Part shown: piece by piece, positions 1 to 6,354 of the stretch
Layout of the letters: every line of letters starts with the position of its first letter
Position numbering within the stretch: position 1 is the stretch's first letter
Source of the DNA: CAWDMN01 sp963803155
Lineage (GTDB): Bacteria; Acidobacteriota; Terriglobia; Versatilivoradales; Versatilivoraceae
Direction of reading: 5' to 3'
Length of the DNA stretch: 6,446 nt
Assembly (NCBI GenBank): GCA_963803155.1
Contig: CAWDMN010000001.1
Span: forward strand, 1 to 6,446
Position numbers and translations under genes: made by a program
Notes under the pieces: generated by a model
What the model was told of the DNA's origin: nothing
Databases searched by the model: none
The model's input: the letters and a program-made list of their open reading frames with translations, nothing else

Positions 1-396
1 GTTGGAGGGGAATTTTCATCCTCTTGTGCCAGCCGTGCTGGCATGAGTGGCTCCCCTGTTAATTGTCTTCGAGCGATCCGCTTATTCTTTGTGGTCCTTC
101 CTTTTAACTTTTCTCAGATTTTCAACCTTCTCTTCTGAGTATGGCCGAATCCTTCGAATGATCCAGTGCCACGCTCGATGAAAATGGTACCCTTGGCTTT
201 TGGCGCCACGGATTAGCTCGAATTGACGCGGATCTTCAAGGAATGATGTTTCGTTTTATCCGCCAGCATCCGCATTTGCCTGCGGCCTTTTCTATATTGC
301 TTGTCGGATTGCTCATTTCAGCCGATCAGCGCAACTGGTTCATCCTGTCGCACTTTGAATTACATCCTGAACTAGGGGTCTGCTGGATCAACGCAC
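1..396. other. Region without a convincing gene
   Basis: No reading frame here has both a good ribosome site and recognisable protein features. The + strand is open from base 1 to a TGA at 136-138, but the translation has no recognisable motif and could equally be chance or the tail of an upstream gene. The only other item is the weak 59-codon ORF at 243-422, listed separately. The stretch is best treated as intergenic DNA upstream of the SGNH hydrolase gene. Confidence 0.5.
27..43. repeat. Short perfect inverted repeat (7-bp stem, 3-nt loop)
   Basis: TGCCAGC (27-33) and GCTGGCA (37-43) are perfect complements around the loop CGT. No T-run follows, so it is not a typical intrinsic terminator. 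It could be part of the 3' end of whatever lies upstream of the window, or a REP-like element; neither can be tested here because only one copy is present. Confidence 0.3.
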
Positions 397-422
397 TTGA
401 CTTAGCGCCTACCGACTCCTAA
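243..422 (+). CDS. Weak candidate small ORF, 59 aa, one hydrophobic segment
   Basis: Two ATG codons in tandem (243 and 246) open a frame of 59 codons ending at TAA 420-422. The frame is already open from 162. The product has a basic start (MMFRFIRQH), a hydrophobic stretch at about residues 12-26 (LPAAFSILLVGLLIS) that could be a signal anchor or single membrane segment, and a soluble acidic tail ending LAPTDS. AAGGA at 238-242 resembles a ribosome site but lies directly against the first ATG and only 3 nt from the second, which is too close. I do not recognise the protein. Its stop codon overlaps the -10 box of the promoter candidate for the next gene. It may be a decayed remnant or chance. 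Confidence 0.15.
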   Translation: MMFRFIRQHPHLPAAFSILLVGLLISADQRNWFILSHFELHPELGVCWINALDLAPTDS

Positions 423-425
423 AAT
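397..425 (+). promoter_or_regulatory. Putative sigma70-type promoter upstream of the SGNH hydrolase gene
   Basis: TTGACT (397-402) matches the -35 consensus at five of six positions. TAAAAT (420-425) matches the -10 consensus at five of six. The spacer is exactly 17 nt. Transcription would start near 431-433, leaving a leader of about 150 nt before the ATG at 585. It is the best -35/-10 pair I found on the + strand and could drive all three genes. The consensus is that of the housekeeping sigma factor; activity in this organism is inferred. Confidence 0.5.
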
Positions 426-431
426 CAGCGC

Positions 432-451
432 CATGGTTCACAGGGACCATG
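432..451. promoter_or_regulatory. Inverted repeat at the expected transcription start (possible operator)
   Basis: CATGGT (432-437) and ACCATG (446-451) form a perfect 6-bp inverted repeat with an 8-nt centre. It begins 7 nt after the putative -10 box, so it covers the predicted +1 region. That is a usual place for a repressor operator, or it could be a hairpin at the 5' end of the mRNA. No regulator gene is in the window to pair with it. Confidence 0.3.
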
Positions 452-584
452 TGTTTGACCAACAACGGGCGCAAGCGGCCATAAGAACTGATCCCACCGA
501 GCGAGCCCAAGCCTCATTTTCCGAGCCGAGGAAACCCGGCTTGCTTTCATTCACTCGAAGACCAGTGACAAAACGGAGGTCACC

Positions 585-1478
585 ATGAGACGTCGAGAGT
601 TCCTCAAGAGCGCCCCAAGAACTGCCCTTGGAGGGGTGATCCCGTTGGCTTTGATCCCGACCCTGTTGAGCGATGAAAGGGTCGGCGACAGTTCAATATC
701 TGAATCAAACCCCATTAGTGGCTTGGCTAAACCCAGGGACTTCAAGAAGGAGCCCTTCAAGCGTCTCGTCATCTTGGGCGAGAGTACGGTTCAAGGCGGA
801 CCATGGCTCCAACGGAAAGAAGACCGGTTCGCTGACGTTCTGGTCAGACTCATTAATGCTTGCCAAGATAAACCCGTCGAATACTACAATAAAGGGATCG
901 GCGCCAATGCCATTTCACCCCGCAGCCCTGGATACAAAGACTCAGCCAAGCCCAGCGCCCTCGAACGATATAAAACCGACGTCATTGATCTTCAACCGGA
1001 CTTGTTCATTCTCTGTTACGGCTTGAACGACATGCGCGCGGCAATGCCAGTGGAGGACTTTCGCGAGGATATGGCTACCATCATTCGGGACGTCAGAAAA
1101 GCTTGCGCGCCTCTTACCTTGCTCACGACCATTTACTACATGACCAGTTGGAGGAGCTTCCCGCCTTATGACAAGGGAACCGTTGCGCTCACGATGCGAT
1201 ACAACGATTGCATTCGTGGACTCGCGGCGGAGTTTGAGTGTATCCTGGCGGATGTTTGGGCCGCCGAAGGAGGCGCCGACTGGCTGATCCACTACGATGG
1301 CGTCCATGCCAACCAGGTGGGCAATCTGGTAATCGGTCACAGGATTTTCGAAGCCATTGCCCAACATTCCAGCGGATTGACCGATCCGACCTTTAGACGG
1401 GAGCGCAATTCGGAATGGTCGAAGGAGACGATGCGGATGCGGGCTGGAGTGGGTGATCCGTTCAAGAAGACTTGGTGA
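585..1478 (+). CDS. Tat-exported SGNH/GDSL-type hydrolase
   Basis: This 297-aa protein belongs to the SGNH hydrolase superfamily (esterases, acyl or carbohydrate-acetyl hydrolases). The N-terminus has a twin-arginine motif, RRREFLK (residues 2-8), followed by a hydrophobic segment at about 15-28, so Tat export across the inner membrane is expected. Block I is GESTVQGG with the nucleophile Ser67; the usual Asp of GDS is Glu66. Block II is the oxyanion Gly104 or Gly106 in NKGIGAN. Block III is GLND with Asn148. Block V is DGVH with Asp238 and His241. All catalytic residues of the family are therefore present. The ATG at 585 follows GGAGGT (575-580) by 4 nt and gives the complete Tat signal. The 116-nt gap to the next start and the shared orientation suggest co-expression with the MBL genes. 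Substrate unknown: an O-acetyl or other ester on a glycan is plausible but is only inference. Confidence 0.94.
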   Translation: MRRREFLKSAPRTALGGVIPLALIPTLLSDERVGDSSISESNPISGLAKPRDFKKEPFKRLVILGESTVQGGPWLQRKEDRFADVLVRLINACQDKPVEYYNKGIGANAISPRSPGYKDSAKPSALERYKTDVIDLQPDLFILCYGLNDMRAAMPVEDFREDMATIIRDVRKACAPLTLLTTIYYMTSWRSFPPYDKGTVALTMRYNDCIRGLAAEFECILADVWAAEGGADWLIHYDGVHANQVGNLVIGHRIFEAIAQHSSGLTDPTFRRERNSEWSKETMRMRAGVGDPFKKTW

Positions 1479-1594
1479 AAGCAGGCGCGCCGCATTTCGG
1501 TCTCGGTGTTACAACAGGGTGCGGCATGAATGGCCGGGCTGGATTCAGCCAATGAGGTATCCATAAAAGATTGGCCCTGGGAAAGCTGAAATCT

Positions 1595-1738
1595 ATGAAG
1601 CTCTCTCTCTTGACGAAGCTTGCGGGTTTGGCACTTCCATCGGCACTCCTGTTGCTGGCGGCTCCCCGAGTGCTGCCTCTCCTGACCAGCGCTCAATCCC
1701 CCCTCCCGCAAGTGGGCTTTTCTCCTCCTCCTCTATAA
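1595..1738 (+). CDS. Displaced Sec signal peptide, probable N-terminus of the following MBL gene (frameshifted)
   Basis: A 47-codon frame from ATG 1595 to TAA 1736-1738 encodes a textbook signal peptide. It has a basic start (MKLSLLTK), a Leu/Ala-rich core at about residues 9-25, and a possible signal peptidase I site after TSA (residues 31-33). It then runs into a short Pro-rich tail and stops. A weak ribosome site (GGGAAAG, around 1579-1585) precedes it. The MBL gene behind is open in the -1 frame from 1567 onward, so the two frames overlap throughout this ORF. A single missing base, for instance in the C6 run at 1698-1703, would fuse them into about 665 residues against 663 for the paralogue at 3705. 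After the fusion point, the MBL frame reads GLFSSSS..., which resembles GAFGSSP... in the paralogue. An independent 47-aa secreted peptide is possible but less likely. Confidence 0.55.
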   Translation: MKLSLLTKLAGLALPSALLLLAAPRVLPLLTSAQSPLPQVGFSPPPL

Positions 1739-1770
1739 TCGCGTCGCGGGCGGCTCGAGGCGCCTCCCGG

Positions 1771-3591
1771 TTGACTCAAATCGTCCCGGGCGTATTCCTG
1801 TACAAAGACACCTGCAACGTGTATGCCATAATAAAGGGTGACCAGGCCGTCCTGATCGATTTTGGTTCCGGAGGAATTCTTGACCAACTGCCTTCGGTTG
1901 GGGTACGGAAAGTTGGCTGGATTCTCCACACTCACTTCCATCGTGATCAGGCGCAGGGCGATCCAATCGCCAAAGCGCGGGGCATCCAAATAGCCGTGCC
2001 GGCTGGAGAGCGGAAGTACTTCGAAAGCGCGGAAGCCTTTTGGAATGAAAAAAAAGTTCTCGGCCTCTACGACTTGCGCAATGAATTCTTGGCTCCGCGC
2101 AGGAACATCGCCGTCGACGCAAATCTTACGGGCCAGTTCTCCTCGGCCTCCAGTTCTCCATCGGACAGCGTTTTTTCGTGGGAAAGCATAGCGCTCGAAG
2201 TCATCAAGACACCGGGCCACACGGAAGGCTCCGTGTCCTTCCTATTTGAAACCGCCGGAAAACGTTTGCTTTTTTGCGGAGATCTCCTGGCCTCGGAAGG
2301 CAAAATTCCCACGATGCACGATCTCGAATGGGTCTATGTGGGGACGCGGGGGATCGCGGCGGAGATAGAATCCGTCAACAACATGCGCGACATTGCGCCG
2401 GACCTGATCCTGCCTTCGCATGGTTCGCCTTGCGGAGACATGCTCCGCTGGACTCCGCAGCTTCTGGCCGAACTCGCCAAGGTCTACCATGAGTACGATT
2501 GGATAAACTACACGCAATTCCGACCCAGCCCCGGTCCCAAACGGCTTTCCAAGCATATTTGGCAGATGCGGCGAGCGTTCGACTACGGCGTGGGATACCT
2601 CATCGTTTCCGACAGCGGGCATGCTTTCCTATGGGACGTGAACGCGAAAGAAGTCGATTTTCTTAAAGAAATGGAGAAAATTGCAGGCTTCAATAGGATC
2701 GATTTTATTGTTCCAAGCCATTACCATGACGACCATGTCGGCGGCATCCATGGGGCTCAAAAGGCGTATGGCGCTCAGTTGTGGGCCGGGGAGCACCTCG
2801 TAGATGTTCTCGAGCATCCCACAGCCTACAACCTGCCCTGCCTCTGGCCGGAAGCCCTGAAAGTCGACCGGATTCTTCACGACAGCGAAAAGGTGATGTG
2901 GGAAGGGATCCCGCTGCAGTTCTTTTACTTGCCCGGCCAAACCGAATACACCGAGGGCCTGCTCATAGAGGACGACGGTAAGCGTTACCTCTTCGATGGC
3001 GACAACGTGGCCTGCCCATTGCCTGGAATGCCTATGCAAGGCCATTTCGTCTGCCGCAACTACCAGCGAATGGGCGGGGGCCACGTCTACTCCGCGAAGA
3101 AGCTCCTGGATCTGAAACCTGACTATGTTTGCCCTAACCACTTTGAGTGGTCCCCGGGCACATCCGAGTTGCTCAACTCCTACTTGAATTCGTCAGAAGA
3201 GATCCAAGCCATATGGAGCCGGATCATTGACCAACCAGACCCCGCCATGGGGGTTGACAACAACTGGATTTCGTTCTATCCGTACCAGTCCGATGCTGAG
3301 CCGGGTGGCACGATTCAATATCAACTGCGGTTCCGTAACTACCTTCGCCGAACCAGCCGCCTTAAGGCAACAATCAATGTGCCGGAGACTTGGATGGCAA
3401 GCCCCGTGTCCGTTGAAATTGAGGCTGCGGCGAATTCGGAGGCGCTGGCTAAATTTGAAATTAGCATACCGCGCTCAGAGACTCGCCGCAACCGTAGGTT
3501 CGTGCTCACGGCGGATGTCTGGCGCGAGGGCGAACACCTGGGTGAAGTAACCGAAGGGCTTGTAAATATGAAGCCCATGGTCGCGCACTAA
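1771..3591 (+). CDS. Double metallo-beta-lactamase-fold hydrolase with C-terminal NEW3-like domain (paralogue 1)
   Basis: The frame encodes at least 606 residues from TTG 1771, the only start codon in frame downstream of the stop at 1564; GAGG (1757-1760) lies 10 nt before it. The true N-terminus is probably the signal peptide at 1595, displaced by a frameshift. MBL domain 1 (about residues 1-235) carries HFHRDQ (55-60, Gln in place of the last His), TPGH (His150), GD (Asp171) and PSHG (His217). MBL domain 2 (about 260-480) carries a canonical HYHDDH (317-322), but PGQTE with Gln390 where the family has His, then GD (Asp411) and PNH (His457). Residues 500-606 form a beta-rich module with PGGT, RNY and PETWMASP, resembling NEW3/NPCBM-associated domains. 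MBL proteins are usually Zn- or Fe-dependent hydrolases; the substrate here is unknown. Domain 2 may bind metal poorly. The gene after it is a clear paralogue, so a tandem duplication is likely. Confidence 0.92.
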   Translation: MTQIVPGVFLYKDTCNVYAIIKGDQAVLIDFGSGGILDQLPSVGVRKVGWILHTHFHRDQAQGDPIAKARGIQIAVPAGERKYFESAEAFWNEKKVLGLYDLRNEFLAPRRNIAVDANLTGQFSSASSSPSDSVFSWESIALEVIKTPGHTEGSVSFLFETAGKRLLFCGDLLASEGKIPTMHDLEWVYVGTRGIAAEIESVNNMRDIAPDLILPSHGSPCGDMLRWTPQLLAELAKVYHEYDWINYTQFRPSPGPKRLSKHIWQMRRAFDYGVGYLIVSDSGHAFLWDVNAKEVDFLKEMEKIAGFNRIDFIVPSHYHDDHVGGIHGAQKAYGAQLWAGEHLVDVLEHPTAYNLPCLWPEALKVDRILHDSEKVMWEGIPLQFFYLPGQTEYTEGLLIEDDGKRYLFDGDNVACPLPGMPMQGHFVCRNYQRMGGGHVYSAKKLLDLKPDYVCPNHFEWSPGTSELLNSYLNSSEEIQAIWSRIIDQPDPAMGVDNNWISFYPYQSDAEPGGTIQYQLRFRNYLRRTSRLKATINVPETWMASPVSVEIEAAANSEALAKFEISIPRSETRRNRRFVLTADVWREGEHLGEVTEGLVNMKPMVAH

Positions 3592-3692
3592 AAGCGCGAG
3601 GCTGGCGGCATAATTTTCCCGGGTTCTTGTCATGGGATTGGGTTATAGGATCGATCGCCGTGGCTTTTCGAAGAACCGGCGAGTTCAGCAAC

Positions 3693-3700
3693 AGGAGGTG
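3693..3700 (+). promoter_or_regulatory. Strong Shine-Dalgarno site that fixes the start of the second MBL gene
   Basis: AGGAGGTG at 3693-3700 is an almost complete anti-16S match, 4 nt before ATG 3705. It settles the start against an in-frame TTG at 3627, which would add 26 residues ahead of the Tat signal and has no ribosome site of comparable quality. Confidence 0.85.
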
Positions 3701-3704
3701 TGCT

Positions 3705-5696
3705 ATGGGAAATCGAAGACCCTCGATGGGTTCGAATGTGGGGCGGCGAAGTTTTCTCAAGACCGCCGGAGCTGCACTCCTGGCTCCAAAAGTGGCGCAA
3801 GCCAGTGCCGCGGGGGCTTTCGGCTCCTCACCGGCTATCCCGATTCGGTATGTCCCGAGCTCCGGCCTGACACAAGTAACGCCCCATCTTTACGTGCTTC
3901 GTGACACCTGCAACGTTTATATATTGAAAAAGGGGAACCGGGCCCTCCTGATCGACTTCGGTTCCGGCCATGTCTTGAAGCTCTTGGGTCAAATTGGAGT
4001 CACGAAGGTCGATGCGATTCTGCATACCCACCATCACCGGGACCAGTGTCAAGGTGATGCGCGTGCAGTGGCGGAGCGAATCCCCATTCATGTTCCGGCC
4101 CATGAACGCGATTTATTCGAAGATGCGGAAAATTTCTGGCGCAATCGTCGCATCTTCGAACTTTACTACGTGCGAAATGACTTCTTTACCCTAACCCGCA
4201 ACGTTCCCGTAGCCGGTGTCTTGCGGGATTACGAGAAATTCCTTTGGGGCGATTATGAATTTCTGATCTTCCCAACCCCGGGCCATACTATCGGTTCGAT
4301 CAGCCTTATCGGACAAATCGATGGGAAGAAAGTGTCCTTCTCCGGGGACTTAATACACTCTCCCGGAAAAGTCGTGAACCTGCACGAATTGCAGTACTAC
4401 TATGGCGGCACGGACGGGCTGGATTGTGCGGTGTATTCATTGGCTAAACTTCGAGAATTAGGGAGTGAGTTAGTCTGCCCCTCTCACGGTGAACCCTTCT
4501 CAAGCCCGGAGAGCGGCATTAGCGAGCTCATTGGAAAACTGAGGGGTTGGTGCGAAGCCTACGCTCCGGAATCGAGCCTGACCATCGACAATCGGCCTTT
4601 CGCCGTCACGCCCCATTTGATCTGTGCCCATCAAACCTGCTCAACCTCGTACACTCTAATCAGTGATAGTGGAAAAGCCCTAGTGGTGGACTACGGCACG
4701 GCCAGCGGCGGCTTCTTCGACACTTTCATGCCAGCCACCGCAGTCAAGGATCGGATGCGGTTTGTGGAGCATACGATTCCCGAACTAAAGGCCAGTCACG
4801 GTCTGAAGTCGATCGAGGTGGCCATCCCCAGCCACATGCATGATGATCACCTGAACGGTTTTCCTCACCTGGTTAAGCATTATGGAGCAAAGATTTGGTG
4901 TTTCGAGAATATGGTGGACATTCTCCAGAACCCGCGTGGTTACAACCTAGGGTGCATCCTCGGCGAGCCCATCCAAGTGGATCGCTCCTTCCGAAACGGA
5001 GAGACCTTCAAGTGGGAGGAGTTCGAATTCAAGGTTTACCATTCTCCCGGACACACTGAATACCAGATGGCCATGTTCGCTGATATGGACGGCGCTCGCA
5101 TAGCTTTTACCGGCGACGCGTTCTTCCCTTCCAATGATGCCCGTCATCAGCTCCGTCACAACCTCATCTTCCGCAACTGGGTGGAAAACGATAGTCACCT
5201 GAAATCGATCAAGACGATTATCGAGCACCAACCGACGATCGTGGCGCCGGGCCATGGCAAACCGTTCTTGTGCAACACATCAGATCTCGAAGAGCTCAAG
5301 GAACGCCTCGATAAGCAGCAGCGGTATTTTCACGACACCATCGCGGACCCTGATTGTAACTTTGGCCTCAACCCAAGTTGGGCAAGACTATACCCTTATC
5401 AGCTCCAGGTGAAACCGGGGTCAAGCGTCGACGTTGAACTGCGAGTGAGGAACTACCGCTCGAAGCCCATGCAGGTGGAGGCGGCGCTTGTCCTCCCCTC
5501 AGGATGGAAAGCCTCGCCGGAGACTTCTAGCTTCACCGCCCTTCCTCAAGTGGATGGGAGCAGCCATTTCACTCTGTCGGTCCCTGAGAATTGGGATCCC
5601 TCGAAGCCCCGCGTCGCGCTGGCGGCAGATTTGATGGTAGATGGTCAATACCTGGGGGAGATCGCAGAGGCGGTGGCAGACGTGCAAGTCAGCTGA
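3705..5696 (+). CDS. Tat-exported double metallo-beta-lactamase-fold hydrolase with C-terminal NEW3-like domain (paralogue 2)
   Basis: This 663-aa protein starts with a Tat signal: GRRSFLK at residues 13-19, a hydrophobic Ala/Leu stretch to about 27, and a likely cleavage near AQA-S (31-34). MBL domain 1 (about 54-285) has DTCNVY (67-72), HHHRDQ (109-114, Gln for the last His), TPGH (His194), GD (Asp215) and PSHG (His261). MBL domain 2 (about 300-540) begins with a comparable TCSTSY (311-316) and has the full canonical set: HMHDDH (377-382), PGH (His450), GD (Asp471) and PGH (His517). Residues 560-663 form a NEW3-like beta-sandwich (KPGSS, RVRNY, LPSGWKASP). Domain 2 is therefore the better candidate for a normal dinuclear metal site, and domain 1 has an altered site. 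It is the paralogue of the gene ending 113 nt upstream, strongly alike in domain 1. Activity is hydrolytic by family; lactones, esters or phosphoesters are all possible, and nothing in the sequence chooses between them. Confidence 0.95.
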   Translation: MGNRRPSMGSNVGRRSFLKTAGAALLAPKVAQASAAGAFGSSPAIPIRYVPSSGLTQVTPHLYVLRDTCNVYILKKGNRALLIDFGSGHVLKLLGQIGVTKVDAILHTHHHRDQCQGDARAVAERIPIHVPAHERDLFEDAENFWRNRRIFELYYVRNDFFTLTRNVPVAGVLRDYEKFLWGDYEFLIFPTPGHTIGSISLIGQIDGKKVSFSGDLIHSPGKVVNLHELQYYYGGTDGLDCAVYSLAKLRELGSELVCPSHGEPFSSPESGISELIGKLRGWCEAYAPESSLTIDNRPFAVTPHLICAHQTCSTSYTLISDSGKALVVDYGTASGGFFDTFMPATAVKDRMRFVEHTIPELKASHGLKSIEVAIPSHMHDDHLNGFPHLVKHYGAKIWCFENMVDILQNPRGYNLGCILGEPIQVDRSFRNGETFKWEEFEFKVYHSPGHTEYQMAMFADMDGARIAFTGDAFFPSNDARHQLRHNLIFRNWVENDSHLKSIKTIIEHQPTIVAPGHGKPFLCNTSDLEELKERLDKQQRYFHDTIADPDCNFGLNPSWARLYPYQLQVKPGSSVDVELRVRNYRSKPMQVEAALVLPSGWKASPETSSFTALPQVDGSSHFTLSVPENWDPSKPRVALAADLMVDGQYLGEIAEAVADVQVS

Positions 5697-5728
5697 CCGA
5701 GGGAGCATGTCCCCGTCAAAGAACTCTG

Positions 5729-5765
5729 CTGGCCGGCCCTTGAGCCGCCAGCGAACCCTTTTTTT
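5729..5765 (+). terminator. Putative intrinsic terminator after the second MBL gene
   Basis: CTGGC (5729-5733) pairs with GCCAG (5747-5751), and GGC (5735-5737) pairs with GCC (5744-5746), leaving one bulged C and a 6-nt loop. A run of seven T follows at 5759-5765. The stem begins 33 nt after the stop codon, as expected for the end of a transcription unit. The 7-nt gap between stem and T-run makes it weaker than a standard terminator. Confidence 0.45.
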
Positions 5766-5979
5766 CATAACCCATCTCGCACCTGACTCTGGGGCTGGAT
5801 CGGAGCCAACATCTCGAAGTGGCTTCTGCAGACACTCCTTGTTCGAGTAACTCTCTCCGCAGCTCATGTCCGGGCAACAAATAGCCGATAGGGAGGCAGG
5901 AGATGGCCTCGCCAAATACGAATGTGAGGGTGCTCTCCCGTCGGTACAGTCCCGGTATTGATGTCAGGATTCTTGCTCA

Positions 5980-5991
5980 GCATGCGCATGC
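5980..5991. repeat. 12-bp perfect palindrome
   Basis: GCATGCGCATGC reads the same on both strands. It lies in the region without genes, far from any predicted promoter, so a binding-site role is not indicated. Palindromes of this size can occur by chance. Confidence 0.3.
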
Positions 5992-6078
5992 CTTACTCCG
6001 CGCCCCATCACGGGGTATTCCTTGAAATCTACTCTTTCAAGAAAACGTTTGGTTGGAGACAGCAACCCTGCTCGTAAA

Positions 6079-6199
6079 AGAGTTCGCCCTGAGATCCGCC
6101 TTCTCCGTCCAGCGCGCGGGAAAGTAGATAGACCAGGCAGCCACAAGCCCAAGCCAGCAGCCCAATGCAACGAATACCAACGGGTCGTGCCAGCAGTAG
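6079..6199 (-). pseudogene. Probable decayed C-terminus of an FtsX-like ABC-transporter permease
   Basis: Read on the - strand, this stretch gives DPLVFVALGCWLGLVAAW, then IYFPARW and TEKAD. FtsX-like (MacB/ADOP type) permeases end with the same pattern: DP plus a small hydrophobic helix, then PARRA, K, VDP and a short tail ending near LRYE. Here PARRA has become PARW and VDP has become AD. The expected tail seems to continue in another frame as LFYEQG, which suggests a frameshift. Upstream on the - strand I see nothing of the large remaining part of such a protein (these are usually several hundred residues), so only a fragment is left. The match covers about 40 residues and rests on my recall of the family pattern, hence the moderate confidence. 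Confidence 0.4.
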
Positions 6200-6338
6200 G
6201 CCTTCCGTGAATACCCAGCAGCGCTGGCCACCACATTGGGGGCGAGAAAACCAACCCGGACCATTTCCGCCCGTCTTTTTTCCGTTGACTTCCATTGGGC
6301 AGCCCGAAGGAATAATCTTTTGCTTTGTCCGCAAATTT

Positions 6339-6354
6339 CCGCGTATATCCGCGG
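6339..6354. repeat. Short hairpin CCGCG / CGCGG in A+T-rich spacer
   Basis: CCGCG (6339-6343) and CGCGG (6350-6354) form a 5-bp perfect stem around TATATC. Similar G+C-rich hairpins set in A+T-rich spacer occur in dispersed intergenic repeats of several bacterial groups, but with one copy here the assignment is only a possibility. Confidence 0.25.

Noticed and set aside
942..1367. 141-codon frame on the - strand inside the SGNH gene
   Set aside because: It lies wholly opposite a gene with complete catalytic motifs and shows no domain features of its own.
1489..1550. Hairpins GCCGCA/TGCGGC (1489-1525) and GGCTG/CAGCC (1537-1550) as a terminator after the SGNH gene
   Set aside because: The first has a 25-nt loop, the second only 5 bp, and neither is followed by a T-run, so read-through into the MBL genes is more likely.
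1571..1599. TTGGCC-17 nt-TATGAA as a promoter for the first MBL gene
   Set aside because: Both boxes match poorly, and the -10 box would overlap the ATG of the signal-peptide ORF, which argues against it.
1723..1731. TCC triplet run as the cause of the frameshift
   Set aside because: Gain or loss of whole triplets keeps the frame; the C6 run at 1698-1703 is a better indel site.
1693..2220. 175-codon - strand frame opposite the start of the first MBL gene
   Set aside because: Its translation has no recognisable motif, whereas the + strand carries clear MBL motifs over the same bases.
3627..3704. Upstream TTG start extending the second MBL protein by 26 residues
   Set aside because: ATG 3705 has an almost perfect Shine-Dalgarno site at 3693-3700 and puts the Tat motif 13 residues from the N-terminus; the extension would bury the signal.
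5641..5850. 69-codon + strand frame after the second MBL gene
   Set aside because: It starts inside the MBL gene, crosses the hairpin and T-run, and has no recognisable domain.
5499..5915. 138-codon - strand frame overlapping the end of the second MBL gene
   Set aside because: It overlaps about 200 nt of a well-supported gene and runs through the terminator candidate; the product is Arg/Pro-rich without motifs.
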